Source: an uncultured Candidatus Entotheonella sp.
GTDB taxonomy: Bacteria; Tectomicrobia; Entotheonellia; Entotheonellales; Entotheonellaceae
Direction of reading: 5' to 3'
DNA length: 64,000 nucleotides
Assembly: GCA_958295825.1 (NCBI GenBank)
Contig: OY282375.1
Location: 1,411,489-1,475,488, forward strand
Shown: positions 17,520 through 26,379 of the stretch, piece after piece
Numbering within the stretch: position 1 is the first letter of the stretch
How the letters are laid out: every line of letters begins with the position of its first letter
Made by a program: the position numbers and the translations under genes
Notes under the pieces: model-generated
Seen by the model: only the letters and a program-made list of their open reading frames with translations
What the model was told of the DNA's origin: nothing
The model's database searches: none

Positions 17520-19856
17520 TCAGTTGCCCTGGCCGGTGGCGGGCTCTGGCGCCGGCGTAACCACCGCAGCGAGCGGCGCCGTTGACGACACACGAAGCCA
17601 TCCATCTGCATCCTCTTCCACACCATAGGCACGACTACCCCAACACGCCACGGCGCCCGTCTCAAGCAAGCCGCAGGTATGCCCGTCCCCCCTGGCGCTG
17701 ACCGCGACAAAGGGGCCCGTCGGCGGCGTGGACTGACCATAGTTATCACGACCCCAACACTTCACCACACCCGTCTCACGCAAGCCACAGGTGTGAACAT
17801 GCCCGGCACTGACCGCGGTAAAAGTGGTGACCCTCGGCGGCGTGGCCCGACCATGGGCATTATGACCCCAGCATGCCACGACGCCCGTGTCTCGAACTGC
17901 GCAGGTATGCGCCCACCCGGCGCTGACCGCGGTAAACGTGCCCGTCGGCGGCGTGGACCGACCATCGCGATTACTACCCCAGCATTGCACGGCGCCCGTC
18001 TCAAGCAAACCGCAGGTATGATCCTGCCCGGCGCTGACCGCGGTAAACGTGCCCGTCGGCGGCGTGGACCGACCAGAGCCATTATGACCCCAGCATTGCA
18101 CGGCACCCGTATCAAGCAAGCCGCAGGTGTGATGCCCACCGGCGCTGACCGCGGTAAACGTGCCCGTCGGCGGCGTGGACCGACCAGAGCCATTACTACC
18201 CCAGCATTGCACGGCGCCCGTCTCAAGCAAGCCGCAGGTATGCCGCCACCCGGCACTGACCGCAGTAAAGGCGCCCGGCGGTGGCGTGGATGCACCATAA
18301 TCATCACCACTCCAGCATTGCACGGCGCCCGTCTCAAGCAAGCCGCAGGTGTAATCATGCCCCCAGCCGGCACTGACCTCGACAAAGGCGCCCGTCGGCG
18401 GCGTGGACTGACCATAGTGCTCACGACCCCAGCATTGCACGGCGCCCGTCTCAAGCAAGCCGCAGGTGTGATCATACTCGGCGCTGACCGCGGTAAAGGT
18501 GCCCGTCGGCGGCGTGGCCCGACCATGGTCATCAAGACCCCAGCATTGCACGGCGCCCGTCTCAAGCAAGCCGCAGGTATGATCCCACCCGGCGCTGACC
18601 GAGATAAAGGCGTCCGTCGGCGGCGTGGACCGACCACCGCCATTATGACCCCAGCATTGCACGGCGCCCGTCTCAAGCAAGCCGCAGGTATACTCCCCCC
18701 CGGTACTGACCGCGACAAACGTGCCCGGCGGCGGCGTGGACCGACCATGGTCATCAAGACCCCAGCATTGCACGGCGCCCGTGTCTCGAACTGCGCAGGT
18801 ATGATCCCTCTTGGCGCTAACCGCGGTAAAGGTGCCCGTCGGCGGCGCGGACTGACCATGGTTATCAAGACCCCAGCATTGCACGGCACCCGTATCAAGC
18901 AAGCCGCAGGTGTGATACCACCCGGCGCTGACCGCGGTAAAGGTGCCCGTCGGCGGCGTGGACTGACCATCGTCATTACGACCCCAGCATTGCACGGCGC
19001 CCGTCTCAAACAAGCCGCAGGTGTGATCCCTCCCGGCACTGACCGAGATAAATATGTTGACGTACACAGCCACCCTCACGTCGTCACTGGCCGTCTCGCC
19101 GGCGTCATCGACAACGGTGAGGCGGAAGGTCAGTGCCTCCTCGTCCAATACGTCGGGGGCAATGAACATGGCAATGGCGCCATCCGCGCTCAGCGAGACA
19201 TCCGTGCCGTTCGTCTGTTCCCACGCATAGCTGGCGATGGCGCCGTCCGGGTCCCACGTCGTGCCCGACAGGATCACCAGCGCCCCGGCGTCAACGGACT
19301 GGTCCTCGCCCGCGTTCACCACCGGCGCCGCGTTCAAGATGGCGCTCAGCCGCGCAATCGACGCCTCGCCTTCGCCGCCCGTGATGCGAACACTCGAGAT
19401 CAAGTCCGAGTCGCCCTTCAGAAAGAGGTCGTCGCACGCATTGCTGAACTGAGCACGCGCCCGCGCGACCAGAGCACCCGTCGAACTGTACGCTTCAGCC
19501 AGAACCCCACCGGCGGAGAGGCAAAGGCGAACCTCGACGTCCCTTGCTTCCATCGGCAGAGTAACCGTGACGCCCGCACCTGGAAATCCGTAGCCTCGTT
19601 CGCTCGGCGTGCCCTGGTCCACGATGGTGGGATTGCCGGTAGACGAACTGTGCGCGAAGAACGTCATGTCCGCCGTCTGGAACGATGACGGCATGGAGGT
19701 CCCGATTGGAAGTGATGCGAACGTTGCGGTTATGGCCCTGCTACCGTCAGCGACCCCGCCTTGCGCCCTGCCGTCCGACGCCCTGCCCGCCGTCATCACC
19801 ATCAGGGCCATGAGCGCCATCCATAAGGGTCTGCGTAAACGTATGTGAGTCATCAT
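17520..19856 (-). CDS. Secreted RCC1/BLIP-II-like repeat protein with K/PKD-like domain, copy 2
   Basis: 778 residues with the same plan as the paralogue at 12980: signal peptide, beta domain, Ig/PKD-like domain to about residue 270, then 13 modules with HTCGLLETGAVQCWG cores. I count only about seven substitutions in the first 265 residues between paralogues, yet the module variable residues and order differ throughout. Two modules carry an alternative HTCAVRDTG core, absent from copy 1. The C-terminus is extended by a proline-rich tail (AAVVTPAPEPATGQGN). Likely extracellular or periplasmic binding protein; ligand unknown. Confidence 0.82.
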   Translation of the reverse strand: MMTHIRLRRPLWMALMALMVMTAGRASDGRAQGGVADGSRAITATFASLPIGTSMPSSFQTADMTFFAHSSSTGNPTIVDQGTPSERGYGFPGAGVTVTLPMEARDVEVRLCLSAGGVLAEAYSSTGALVARARAQFSNACDDLFLKGDSDLISSVRITGGEGEASIARLSAILNAAPVVNAGEDQSVDAGALVILSGTTWDPDGAIASYAWEQTNGTDVSLSADGAIAMFIAPDVLDEEALTFRLTVVDDAGETASDDVRVAVYVNIFISVSAGRDHTCGLFETGAVQCWGRNDDGQSTPPTGTFTAVSAGWYHTCGLLDTGAVQCWGLDNHGQSAPPTGTFTAVSAKRDHTCAVRDTGAVQCWGLDDHGRSTPPPGTFVAVSTGGEYTCGLLETGAVQCWGHNGGGRSTPPTDAFISVSAGWDHTCGLLETGAVQCWGLDDHGRATPPTGTFTAVSAEYDHTCGLLETGAVQCWGREHYGQSTPPTGAFVEVSAGWGHDYTCGLLETGAVQCWSGDDYGASTPPPGAFTAVSAGWRHTCGLLETGAVQCWGSNGSGRSTPPTGTFTAVSAGGHHTCGLLDTGAVQCWGHNGSGRSTPPTGTFTAVSAGQDHTCGLLETGAVQCWGSNRDGRSTPPTGTFTAVSAGWAHTCAVRDTGVVACWGHNAHGRATPPRVTTFTAVSAGHVHTCGLRETGVVKCWGRDNYGQSTPPTGPFVAVSARGDGHTCGLLETGAVACWGSRAYGVEEDADGWLRVSSTAPLAAVVTPAPEPATGQGN

Positions 19857-20005
19857 GCGTGCATTCTCCTGTCAGCAAGTATCAACTGGACGACGCCACA
19901 GGCGCTCATCCTGGCCGCCTTCATTATTACATGTTCGGCAGGGATACAGCATTGGCATCAGTACCCTGCTGGTCTTGGAGGAGGGTTGTAAATTGCGATG
20001 CCTCT

Positions 20006-20069
20006 CTGGGAGCGCGGGCATCTTGCCCGCAGGGTTCCGCTTAACGGGCTGGGAAGCCCGCGCTCCCAG
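20006..20069. repeat. Imperfect palindromic element with 14-bp perfect inverted ends
   Basis: CTGGGAGCGCGGGC at 20006-20019 is the exact reverse complement of 20056-20069. The interior holds two more GC-rich half-palindromes (CATCTTGCCCGC and the GGGCTGGGAAGCCC area). This looks like a small non-autonomous or REP/MITE-type repeat. Confidence 0.65.
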
Positions 20070-20187
20070 GCATGGGAAGCCTGGCGATGAGGCCGCAAGG
20101 CGACTTCTGAAACCGTCCAGAACAAGGGCGGGATCACTCACAAACCCCCTCTTCGTGTCGATCGCGCGAATGTCAACAGGGCTTGGT

Positions 20188-20332
20188 TCGGCCAGCCGTG
20201 CTTCCGCTTGACGCTCCGCGGCTTCCGCCCGTCCGAACAGCGTGAAGCCTTGCAGGGACGGCTCAAGCACATCACCCGTGGGTCGTATTGCCAGTACTCC
20301 GCTATCCCCAGGCGTGCATCGTGGCATGACAA
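20188..20332 (-). pseudogene. Uma2-family endonuclease remnant, 3' part only
   Basis: The minus strand reads HDARLGIAEYWQYDP and, after a one-base loss at about 20280, TGDVLEPSLQGFTLFGR and AEAAERQAEARLAE. This is the conserved C-terminal end of Uma2 (DUF820) restriction-like proteins. The N-terminal catalytic part is missing and the frame is broken, so it is a relic. Confidence 0.65.
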
Positions 20333-20374
20333 ACCTTTCTCATGGGGACCCGTCCAACCCTGCTAGCGTGACCC

Positions 20375-21166
20375 TTACTGAGCGTGCGCGGCGCGCATGG
20401 CGAGAGCTTTGGGCTTCACCTCCCGCTTGAGCGTACGAGCGATGAGCGGCTCATCGAGGGCCGCCGCAATCGTGGGGTAGCCGGCGCGGGTGATCATGGC
20501 AGGCAGTCTGCCGTGCTTGAATTGCGCCAGGGTCCAGGCCAGCGGGTCGGGCACGACCGCGGTGTCCCAGTATATGCGCACGTCCTGGTTGCGCGGGCCG
20601 TAGTGATAGTGCGGCGCCAATTCAAAGCAATCGAACGCTAAAATCTCGATCTCCTGCCCTGCCACGTCGCTCAACACGTGAACCGCCAGACCGCGGTCGC
20701 CGTTGATCTCGCGGAATTCCAGCCCGAAGCGAAGGTTACCGCATTCGATAACCACGTCGCCGCGCTTGTGTGTCACCGTGCGGCGCTTCTTGATAGCCAT
20801 GTACCGGGCGGCCTCCTCGACCTCGTCGAGCTTTTCGAGGACCAGATCACAGTCGAGTTGCTGCGCCACCTGCTCGTAACCGGCGCGCTCCAGCATGACC
20901 GGCAATCGGGTGCGCAGTTGTTCCAACGTCCAGCTGATCGGGTTTCCCGCCGTGGTCTTGTCCATGTCGTAGCGCACGTCCGCCTCGTTTGGGGCATAGT
21001 GATAGTGCGGAACCTGGTCGAAGCAATCGAACCGCAGCATCTCCGCACAGCCGCCCTCCGACTCGCCCAGCACCTGGATGCTGACCCCCTGATCTTCCAT
21101 CAAAGGGCGATACTGCAGGGCGAACGTCACCGCCCCGGCCTCGATTTGCGTGTTTCCCGCCTTCAT
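20375..21166 (-). CDS. Two-domain conserved protein with repeated FDCF...HYHY motif
   Basis: 263 residues from ATG 21166, chosen because AGAGGAG precedes it. An earlier in-frame ATG at 21277 has no such site. The protein is an internal duplication of about 125 residues: FDCFDQVPHYHYAPNEADVR in the first half and FDCFELAPHYHYGPRNQDVR in the second. Each is followed by a WTL(E/A)Q(L/F) helix and a RLPxMxxRAGY stretch. The repeated H-x-H-Y residues could bind a metal, but this is inference. I do not recognise a characterised function. It is divergently transcribed from the Gfo/Idh/MocA gene. Confidence 0.75.
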   Translation of the reverse strand: MKAGNTQIEAGAVTFALQYRPLMEDQGVSIQVLGESEGGCAEMLRFDCFDQVPHYHYAPNEADVRYDMDKTTAGNPISWTLEQLRTRLPVMLERAGYEQVAQQLDCDLVLEKLDEVEEAARYMAIKKRRTVTHKRGDVVIECGNLRFGLEFREINGDRGLAVHVLSDVAGQEIEILAFDCFELAPHYHYGPRNQDVRIYWDTAVVPDPLAWTLAQFKHGRLPAMITRAGYPTIAAALDEPLIARTLKREVKPKALAMRAAHAQ

Positions 21167-21352
21167 TGCCGTTCTCCTCTTGGTTGTCACCGTGCCTTCG
21201 GACGCCTGCGTGGTAATGTGCGGGCCATTATACACAACCCGGCTGGGCCGCAAGACCAGCCGGATATTGCGGCGCAATCCCCGAGTTTGTATGGTAAAAC
21301 CATCGCCGCCAAGCCTCCGGCGCCCTCAAACCCGACAGTGGAGACACAAGGC

Positions 21353-22660
21353 ATGCAGGACAACGTTCGCTTGATGACACTCGATCCCGGTCACTTTCAC
21401 GCCGCCCTGGTGCAAAAACACATGTACGAACAGGTCTCCCCGGTGGTCAGCGTCTTCGCGCCCGAAGGGCCGGACCTGGACCTGCATTTGCAGCGCGTTG
21501 AGGCGTTCAATCAGCGCGCCGACCAGCCAACGAACTGGCAACATCATGTCCACGCGGGGCCGGATTATCTCGACGCCATGCTGCAACAGCGGCCGGGCAA
21601 CGTGGTCGTCGTGGCGGGCAACAGCAGCCGGCGGCCAGGGTATCTGCAGAAGTCCGTTCAGGCTGGCTTGAACGTTCTGGCGGACAAGCCGATCTGCATT
21701 GACCCACCGGGTTGGGAGGTGCTTGAGGCGACCTGCCAAGAGGCGCAACGCAAGGGTCTGCTGGTCCGCGACATCATGACACAGCGGCACGAGATCACCT
21801 CAATCATCGCACGCGAATTGGTCAACAACCCCAGCGTGTTCGGCACCCTGCAACAGGGCACGCCGGAGGCGCCCGCCGTCGTCAAGGAAAGCGTGCACCA
21901 TCTCTACAAACACGTCTCGGGCCAGGCCCTGATTCGCCCGGTCTGGTATTTCGACGTGACGCAGCAAGGCGAGGGGATCGTGGACGTGACGACCCACCTC
22001 ATCGACAATACCTTGTGGGAGTGCTTCCCGGATGAGGCGATTGATCACGCTTCGGATGTCCGCATGTTGCATGCCCGGCGTTGGCCGACGGTGGTGGACC
22101 GCGCGCAATTCGCCCAGGTGACGGGTCTGCAGGAGTTTCCGGCGTTTTTGCACGGGACGCTGGACGCGCAAGGCGCCCTGCCCTATTTCTGCAACGGCGA
22201 GTTCACCTGCACCATTCGCGGCGTGTATGCCCGGATGGGGGTCGCCTGGAACTTCGTGGCGCCGCCCGGCGGCGACGATACCCACGTGTCGGTTACCCGC
22301 GGCACTCGTAGTGAGGTGTTCATTCGACAGGGAGAGGCGCAGGGCTACCGCCCCGAGGTCTACGTCGAACCGGCAGCGGGCGTCAGCCACACCGGCCTGG
22401 GCGCATCGCTCGACAAGGCGTTGGCAGACTGGGAGCCTCGCTATCCGGGCTTGACGACATCGCCCGCCGGCGAGGGCTGGCAGGTGCACATTCCCGACAC
22501 GTATCGCATCGGGCACGAAACCCATTTTGGAAAAGTTATGGAAGGCTATCTGGATTGCCTCGAACGAGGCGCACTACCGGAGTGGGAAATACCGAACCTG
22601 CTGACGAAATACCACATGACGACCACCGCGCTGGCGATGTCAAAGGCGGGAAGCGCATGA
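21353..22660 (+). CDS. Gfo/Idh/MocA-family oxidoreductase with putative oxidoreductase C-terminal domain
   Basis: 435 residues. The N-terminal half has the NAD-binding pattern of Gfo/Idh/MocA proteins (LNVLADKPICIDP with the conserved K-P of the EKP motif, VVVAGNSSRRPGYLQ). The C-terminal half (RPVWYFDVTQQGEGIVDVTTHLID, then LWECFP) fits the putative-oxidoreductase-C domain seen in carbohydrate-utilisation clusters. ATG 21353 gives the natural start; open frame continues upstream but lies antisense to the neighbouring gene. Substrate unknown, probably a sugar or sugar-like polyol. It ends in a hairpin shared with the convergent porin operon. Confidence 0.85.
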   Translation: MQDNVRLMTLDPGHFHAALVQKHMYEQVSPVVSVFAPEGPDLDLHLQRVEAFNQRADQPTNWQHHVHAGPDYLDAMLQQRPGNVVVVAGNSSRRPGYLQKSVQAGLNVLADKPICIDPPGWEVLEATCQEAQRKGLLVRDIMTQRHEITSIIARELVNNPSVFGTLQQGTPEAPAVVKESVHHLYKHVSGQALIRPVWYFDVTQQGEGIVDVTTHLIDNTLWECFPDEAIDHASDVRMLHARRWPTVVDRAQFAQVTGLQEFPAFLHGTLDAQGALPYFCNGEFTCTIRGVYARMGVAWNFVAPPGGDDTHVSVTRGTRSEVFIRQGEAQGYRPEVYVEPAAGVSHTGLGASLDKALADWEPRYPGLTTSPAGEGWQVHIPDTYRIGHETHFGKVMEGYLDCLERGALPEWEIPNLLTKYHMTTTALAMSKAGSA

Positions 22661-22665
22661 GTGGA

Positions 22666-22689
22666 ATGTCGGATTGCTAAATCCGACAT
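22666..22689. terminator. Bidirectional terminator-like REP hairpin between convergent genes
   Basis: A 10-bp perfect stem, ATGTCGGATT / AATCCGACAT, around a GCTA loop. It lies between the ends of the plus-strand oxidoreductase and the minus-strand porin gene. Related hairpins occur at 52245-52289 and 61925-61950. Confidence 0.7.
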
Positions 22690-22695
22690 CCAGCT

Positions 22696-24213
22696 TTAAC
22701 CAAAGTCATACTGCAGCCGCAGCACGAATTGGAAGATGTCCTCCATCGAACCGCTGTGGTCCAGACCCAATGGCTGTGGAAAGCCGTGCAGGGACACGTC
22801 GCTGTTATCCTCCCACCAATCCTGCACGAACATCATGGCCCCACCCATCCGCAGCCAGAGTTTGGGCATGAGGTCCCAGTGCAGGTGGGACGCGACCTCA
22901 ACGCCGCGGAACCGCTCACCATGCTCGTTGGGCTGCGCCGCCTGATCCGCCCCCAGAGCCGCAAAGGCGAAAAACACCGGCGTGACCTCGAACTTGGCAC
23001 GCAGCACGGCCAGCATGCGGCCGTTGTAGCCACCGCCAAAAAAGGGCGACACCGAGACGTTGTTGAGGCCGGCGGTGGAATCGTTCAGCGAGCCCAGGGT
23101 GATCAACTCCAAACCGCCCCCCTCGGTGTAGCGCGACCGACCGAAGCCGGAATACTGCGAGTTGAACAAACCGAGAAAGGCGTTCACGTCCCGGCTCCCA
23201 TCGTCCAGCGAGGCGCGGCTGCCCGCCTCCCCGGAGATGTATTGCAGCGTCAGGCCCAGCCAGTGCTTGCCCAGCGGGTAATCGACGTGCGCGCTGCCCA
23301 TGAAGCCGCGATTGGCTGAGCCGTCGAGCCCGGTTCGACTACCGGGCAAATCCCGGCAGTTGTGCCCCATCTCAGGTTGTTTCACACTGACTTGGCACGA
23401 CTGGCCCAGAAACTCCTGCCCAACGTTGTAAACGCCGGAGACCTCCAGCCACGCGCGCTCTAAAACCCGCGTGCTCACCTTCAGGCCGGCGTAAATCTGA
23501 TAGGCGTCTGCGCCGCTGCCGGGATTGTCGTTGGCGTTATCGTCCCAGAGATAAAGGCTCGCGGTCACGTCCGTGTCGGCGGCCAAGTCGTAACGGCCGT
23601 CGAGCGCAAACCAGCGCGAGTCCTCCTCATCGCGCCGCAGGCTGCCTTCCAGAAACTGCAGAAAGGTGAATTGCGTCCACAACGCTTGCCGCTCATAGGT
23701 AAACTGCAAGCCGGTAAAATCCGTCGCCAGAATGGTCCAATCGAACTGATCGCCCCAGCCAATGATGCCGCCGCGGAACGACAGGCCCGGCACGCCCGGT
23801 ATCTGCAAACTCAGATAGGCGTTTTTCGTTTCCAGGTTCACCCCGTCGGCGCCCTCGCCGCCCCCGCTGCCGGCGCCGACGTTCTCCAGCCGATGCCCCG
23901 TGGAATCCCAGATGGGCGGGTCCTTGGCGCCGAAGGTAATGTCGCCGATCTCCAGCCCGTAGTGCACCGACAACGGCGAGTCCGGTCGAAGGTCGAACGA
24001 CAGCCGCAGGCGCGTGTCGAAGAACCGCTGCATGGGATCGTCATCCGAAAGGGAGGGAGCGCCGAAAAAACCGTCTTGCATGTTGTGCAGGTTGCCCTGC
24101 AAGCGGTAATTTCCCCCGACCAGGAGAATGTCTTCGACTTGTGCAGAAGCGGGACCGAGAGGAAGAAAAACGGCGAGCAGCAGGACGAACAGGCCGCTGA
24201 GAAGAGGTTGCAT
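22696..24213 (-). CDS. Outer-membrane beta-barrel porin-like protein, paralogue A
   Basis: 505 residues from ATG 24213 with signal peptide (LLSGLFVLLLAVFLPLGPASAQ). Alternating strands rich in Trp, Tyr and Phe and long acidic turns, ending LRLQYDFG, fit a transmembrane barrel of porin size. Repeated W(T)QFTFLQF- and DLMPKLWLRMGGAMMF-type strands align with paralogue B at 24649 (DTRLRLYWDFRP, MPKLWLRLGAAYYM, LRLQYDFG). The family resembles alginate-export/LbtU-like porins, but substrate is unknown. It is the last gene of a three-gene minus-strand operon. Confidence 0.8.
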   Translation of the reverse strand: MQPLLSGLFVLLLAVFLPLGPASAQVEDILLVGGNYRLQGNLHNMQDGFFGAPSLSDDDPMQRFFDTRLRLSFDLRPDSPLSVHYGLEIGDITFGAKDPPIWDSTGHRLENVGAGSGGGEGADGVNLETKNAYLSLQIPGVPGLSFRGGIIGWGDQFDWTILATDFTGLQFTYERQALWTQFTFLQFLEGSLRRDEEDSRWFALDGRYDLAADTDVTASLYLWDDNANDNPGSGADAYQIYAGLKVSTRVLERAWLEVSGVYNVGQEFLGQSCQVSVKQPEMGHNCRDLPGSRTGLDGSANRGFMGSAHVDYPLGKHWLGLTLQYISGEAGSRASLDDGSRDVNAFLGLFNSQYSGFGRSRYTEGGGLELITLGSLNDSTAGLNNVSVSPFFGGGYNGRMLAVLRAKFEVTPVFFAFAALGADQAAQPNEHGERFRGVEVASHLHWDLMPKLWLRMGGAMMFVQDWWEDNSDVSLHGFPQPLGLDHSGSMEDIFQFVLRLQYDFG

Positions 24214-24257
24214 GACACGAGACTGGATTGGATACACGCGCAGGGACACCTTTGCTG

Positions 24258-24635
24258 TCAACGCCCGTAGACGGCCGGAACGATATCAATGAAGACGGTG
24301 ATCTCATGGCCGACGGCCGACACGACTACGAACGCCCGGCGGGGGTTGTCGCCTCCGAAACCCGGGGTAAACGTGCCGCTAACCCGGCCGTCCCGGGTGC
24401 GGCCGGAACCGTCGGGCGTCAGAGCGCCCTCGGAGACGGTGAAGTCGACCTGCACGTCATCGACCGGCTGACCCGAGGCGTCCTCGACGGCCACGGTCAG
24501 GCGCGGGCGCTCGGTATGCCGCATGATCAGCATGCCGGGCTCGACGCGCAGGCGATAACCCGGGTCGCCATCCTGACCGTACGCCAGGGCGACAAACGCG
24601 AGGCAGCCCAGTCCCGCCGTGAGGCAGCGCCTCAT
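24258..24635 (-). CDS. Small secreted Ig-like-fold protein between the two porin genes
   Basis: 125 residues from ATG 24635 with a signal peptide (CLTAGLGCLAFVALAYGQ). The mature part reads LTVAVEDASGQPVDDVQVDF, then VSEGALTPDG and GRVSGTFTPG, a bacterial Ig-like (Big/invasin-type) beta sandwich. An alternative start at 24662 would overlap the upstream porin stop. Its placement between paralogous barrels suggests an accessory periplasmic or surface subunit; this is inference. Confidence 0.7.
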   Translation of the reverse strand: MRRCLTAGLGCLAFVALAYGQDGDPGYRLRVEPGMLIMRHTERPRLTVAVEDASGQPVDDVQVDFTVSEGALTPDGSGRTRDGRVSGTFTPGFGGDNPRRAFVVVSAVGHEITVFIDIVPAVYGR

Positions 24636-24648
24636 TCGTCGTGTGGAA

Positions 24649-26139
24649 TTAGCCGAAATCATATTGCAGCCGTAGGGAAAATTGCCAGACGTTGTCGGGG
24701 TCGGAACCCGCCGGCGAGCCAAGTTTCTCGCCGTACCCGTCAAAGGAGGCGTCGGTGTTGTTCTTCCACCAATCGCCCGTCATGTAGTACGCCGCGCCGA
24801 GGCGCAGCCACAGTTTGGGCATGATGTTGACGTGCGTCCAAACGTCGAACTCGATACCGCGATCACGGTCGCCGTTGGCGTTCTCCGCGGCGGCCATGTC
24901 ATAAGCGCCCACCAGGTGCAGGATGACCCTGTCCCGATACTGCTTTTGCAGGACCGGGAATGCGCCCCGCGCGATGAGCAGCAGGCGCCCGTTGTAGTCG
25001 CCGTTGAAGTAGCCGTTTCCGGTGCCCCACTTGCTGTTGAAGCCGTCTCCGATATCGACGATCGGACCTCGTGAAATAATCCCCGGGCCTTGATACATGT
25101 GATTCTTGTAGCTCAGCCACGCCCCGATGTCCGCGTCACGCCTGTCGTCTTTCTCGAGCTGGACCTTGCTGCCCGCCTCGCCGGTGATGTACTGCGCCTG
25201 CAGCCCGAGGGTGCCGAAGGACAGGAAATAATCGCCCGCCACGCTGGCGTTCACGCCGCCGTTTTTACCGCTGCGGCGGCCGAAGTAGCCCTCCCCCTGA
25301 TTGAGGACCGCGTAGCCGTTGAGGAGCGTCGGGCCGACGCGGGTGGTGACTTCGAGACCGGCCCAGTATTGGAACGGATTGACTTCCAGATTGCGCTTGT
25401 TTCCCTGATCGCTCCAGTAATGAAAGGAACTCGCCACCGTCGTAGACGGCGTCAGCTTGTATTCCGCGTCGATGCCGACCCAGTCGCTGTCGTCGGCGTT
25501 GTCTCGGGTATCGCCCTCGAAGAATTTCAGGTATACGAGATGCGCCGAGATGTCGCCGCGCCGGTAGTTCAACTGCAGACCGGCAAAGTCATCGGCCAGG
25601 ATGTTGAAGTCGTAGCGGTCGCCGTAGCCGAAGATGCCGCCGCGAAAGCTCAGCCCGCGCAGAAAGGGCAGCGTCACTTCCATGAAGATGTTTTTAGTCT
25701 CGACGTTCACCCCGTCGGCCCCGACGCCACCGCCGGCGCCCGGCCCGATCACCGGTACCAGATTGCCGCTGACGTCACTGCCCGTTTCGCAATCTGCGTC
25801 GCTACTTTCGCAACCCCCAAAGCGGACGTCACCGATTTCCATGCGGTAATGAACGCGCATCAACTCGCTGGGCCGGAAGTCCCAGTACAAACGCAGGCGG
25901 GTATCGAAGAAGGATTTCGTGGAACTGTCGGCGACGGGAAACCCGCCGCTCTCGCCGCCGCCCGCTTCGTTCGCGGCGGCCATGTTGCTGTGGATACTGC
26001 GGAGACGGAAATCACCGCCGATGAGGAGAAGGTCTTCTTTCGGGAATACCGCCAGGTTCTGACACCAAGCGTGCCCGGTCCACAGAGCGAACAGGCCAAC
26101 CATGATCGCCACGCGCAAAATGCTTGCTGAGACAGACAT
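24649..26139 (-). CDS. Outer-membrane beta-barrel porin-like protein, paralogue B
   Basis: 496 residues, AGGAG before ATG 26139, signal peptide ILRVAIMVGLFALWTGHAWC. Same organisation as paralogue A: DLLLIGGDFRLRSIHSNM near the N-terminus, DTRLRLYWDFRP, GVGADGVNVETKN, GLSFRGGIFGYGDRYDFNIL and a C-terminal LRLQYDFG. First gene of the operon. The shared ends and spacing show that A and B arose by gene duplication. The cysteine pair in FGGCESSDADC could form an external loop disulfide. Substrate unknown. Confidence 0.82.
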   Translation of the reverse strand: MSVSASILRVAIMVGLFALWTGHAWCQNLAVFPKEDLLLIGGDFRLRSIHSNMAAANEAGGGESGGFPVADSSTKSFFDTRLRLYWDFRPSELMRVHYRMEIGDVRFGGCESSDADCETGSDVSGNLVPVIGPGAGGGVGADGVNVETKNIFMEVTLPFLRGLSFRGGIFGYGDRYDFNILADDFAGLQLNYRRGDISAHLVYLKFFEGDTRDNADDSDWVGIDAEYKLTPSTTVASSFHYWSDQGNKRNLEVNPFQYWAGLEVTTRVGPTLLNGYAVLNQGEGYFGRRSGKNGGVNASVAGDYFLSFGTLGLQAQYITGEAGSKVQLEKDDRRDADIGAWLSYKNHMYQGPGIISRGPIVDIGDGFNSKWGTGNGYFNGDYNGRLLLIARGAFPVLQKQYRDRVILHLVGAYDMAAAENANGDRDRGIEFDVWTHVNIMPKLWLRLGAAYYMTGDWWKNNTDASFDGYGEKLGSPAGSDPDNVWQFSLRLQYDFG

Positions 26140-26379
26140 GATAGCGATGAATTCTCCTGGAGAATACGATGGAAACAGCGAGTCGCGGGTCTTTGCGGGG
26201 AAGAGCTTTTGGACAGTGTAGCCGTATCAGGTCCCCGCTTGCAAGCGCCCCGGCGCGCGGTGCCGCGGCACGAAACATCGTCCGCCAAAAATGCCTTTGC
26301 TGCCGCCAAGCCCTATACTATATTAGCCCCCGCAACGTTCCCAAGGCACAACTCCTCGCTAATGTAAGGAAGACACGTT

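Larger units (their letters stand above)
17137..19955. repeat. Segmental duplication, copy 2 (partner 12649-15475)
   Basis: Second copy of the 2.8-kb segment, same orientation, with the small gene in intact frame and a 13-module RCC1-like gene. Similarity to copy 1 ends near 19955, where both upstream regions diverge after a shared CGCCTTCAT stretch. Confidence 0.88.

Noticed and set aside
20678..21352. N-terminal extension of the Gfo/Idh/MocA protein from 20678
   Set aside because: It lies antisense to the two-domain protein gene and is low-complexity. The oxidoreductase fold starts at the ATG at 21353.
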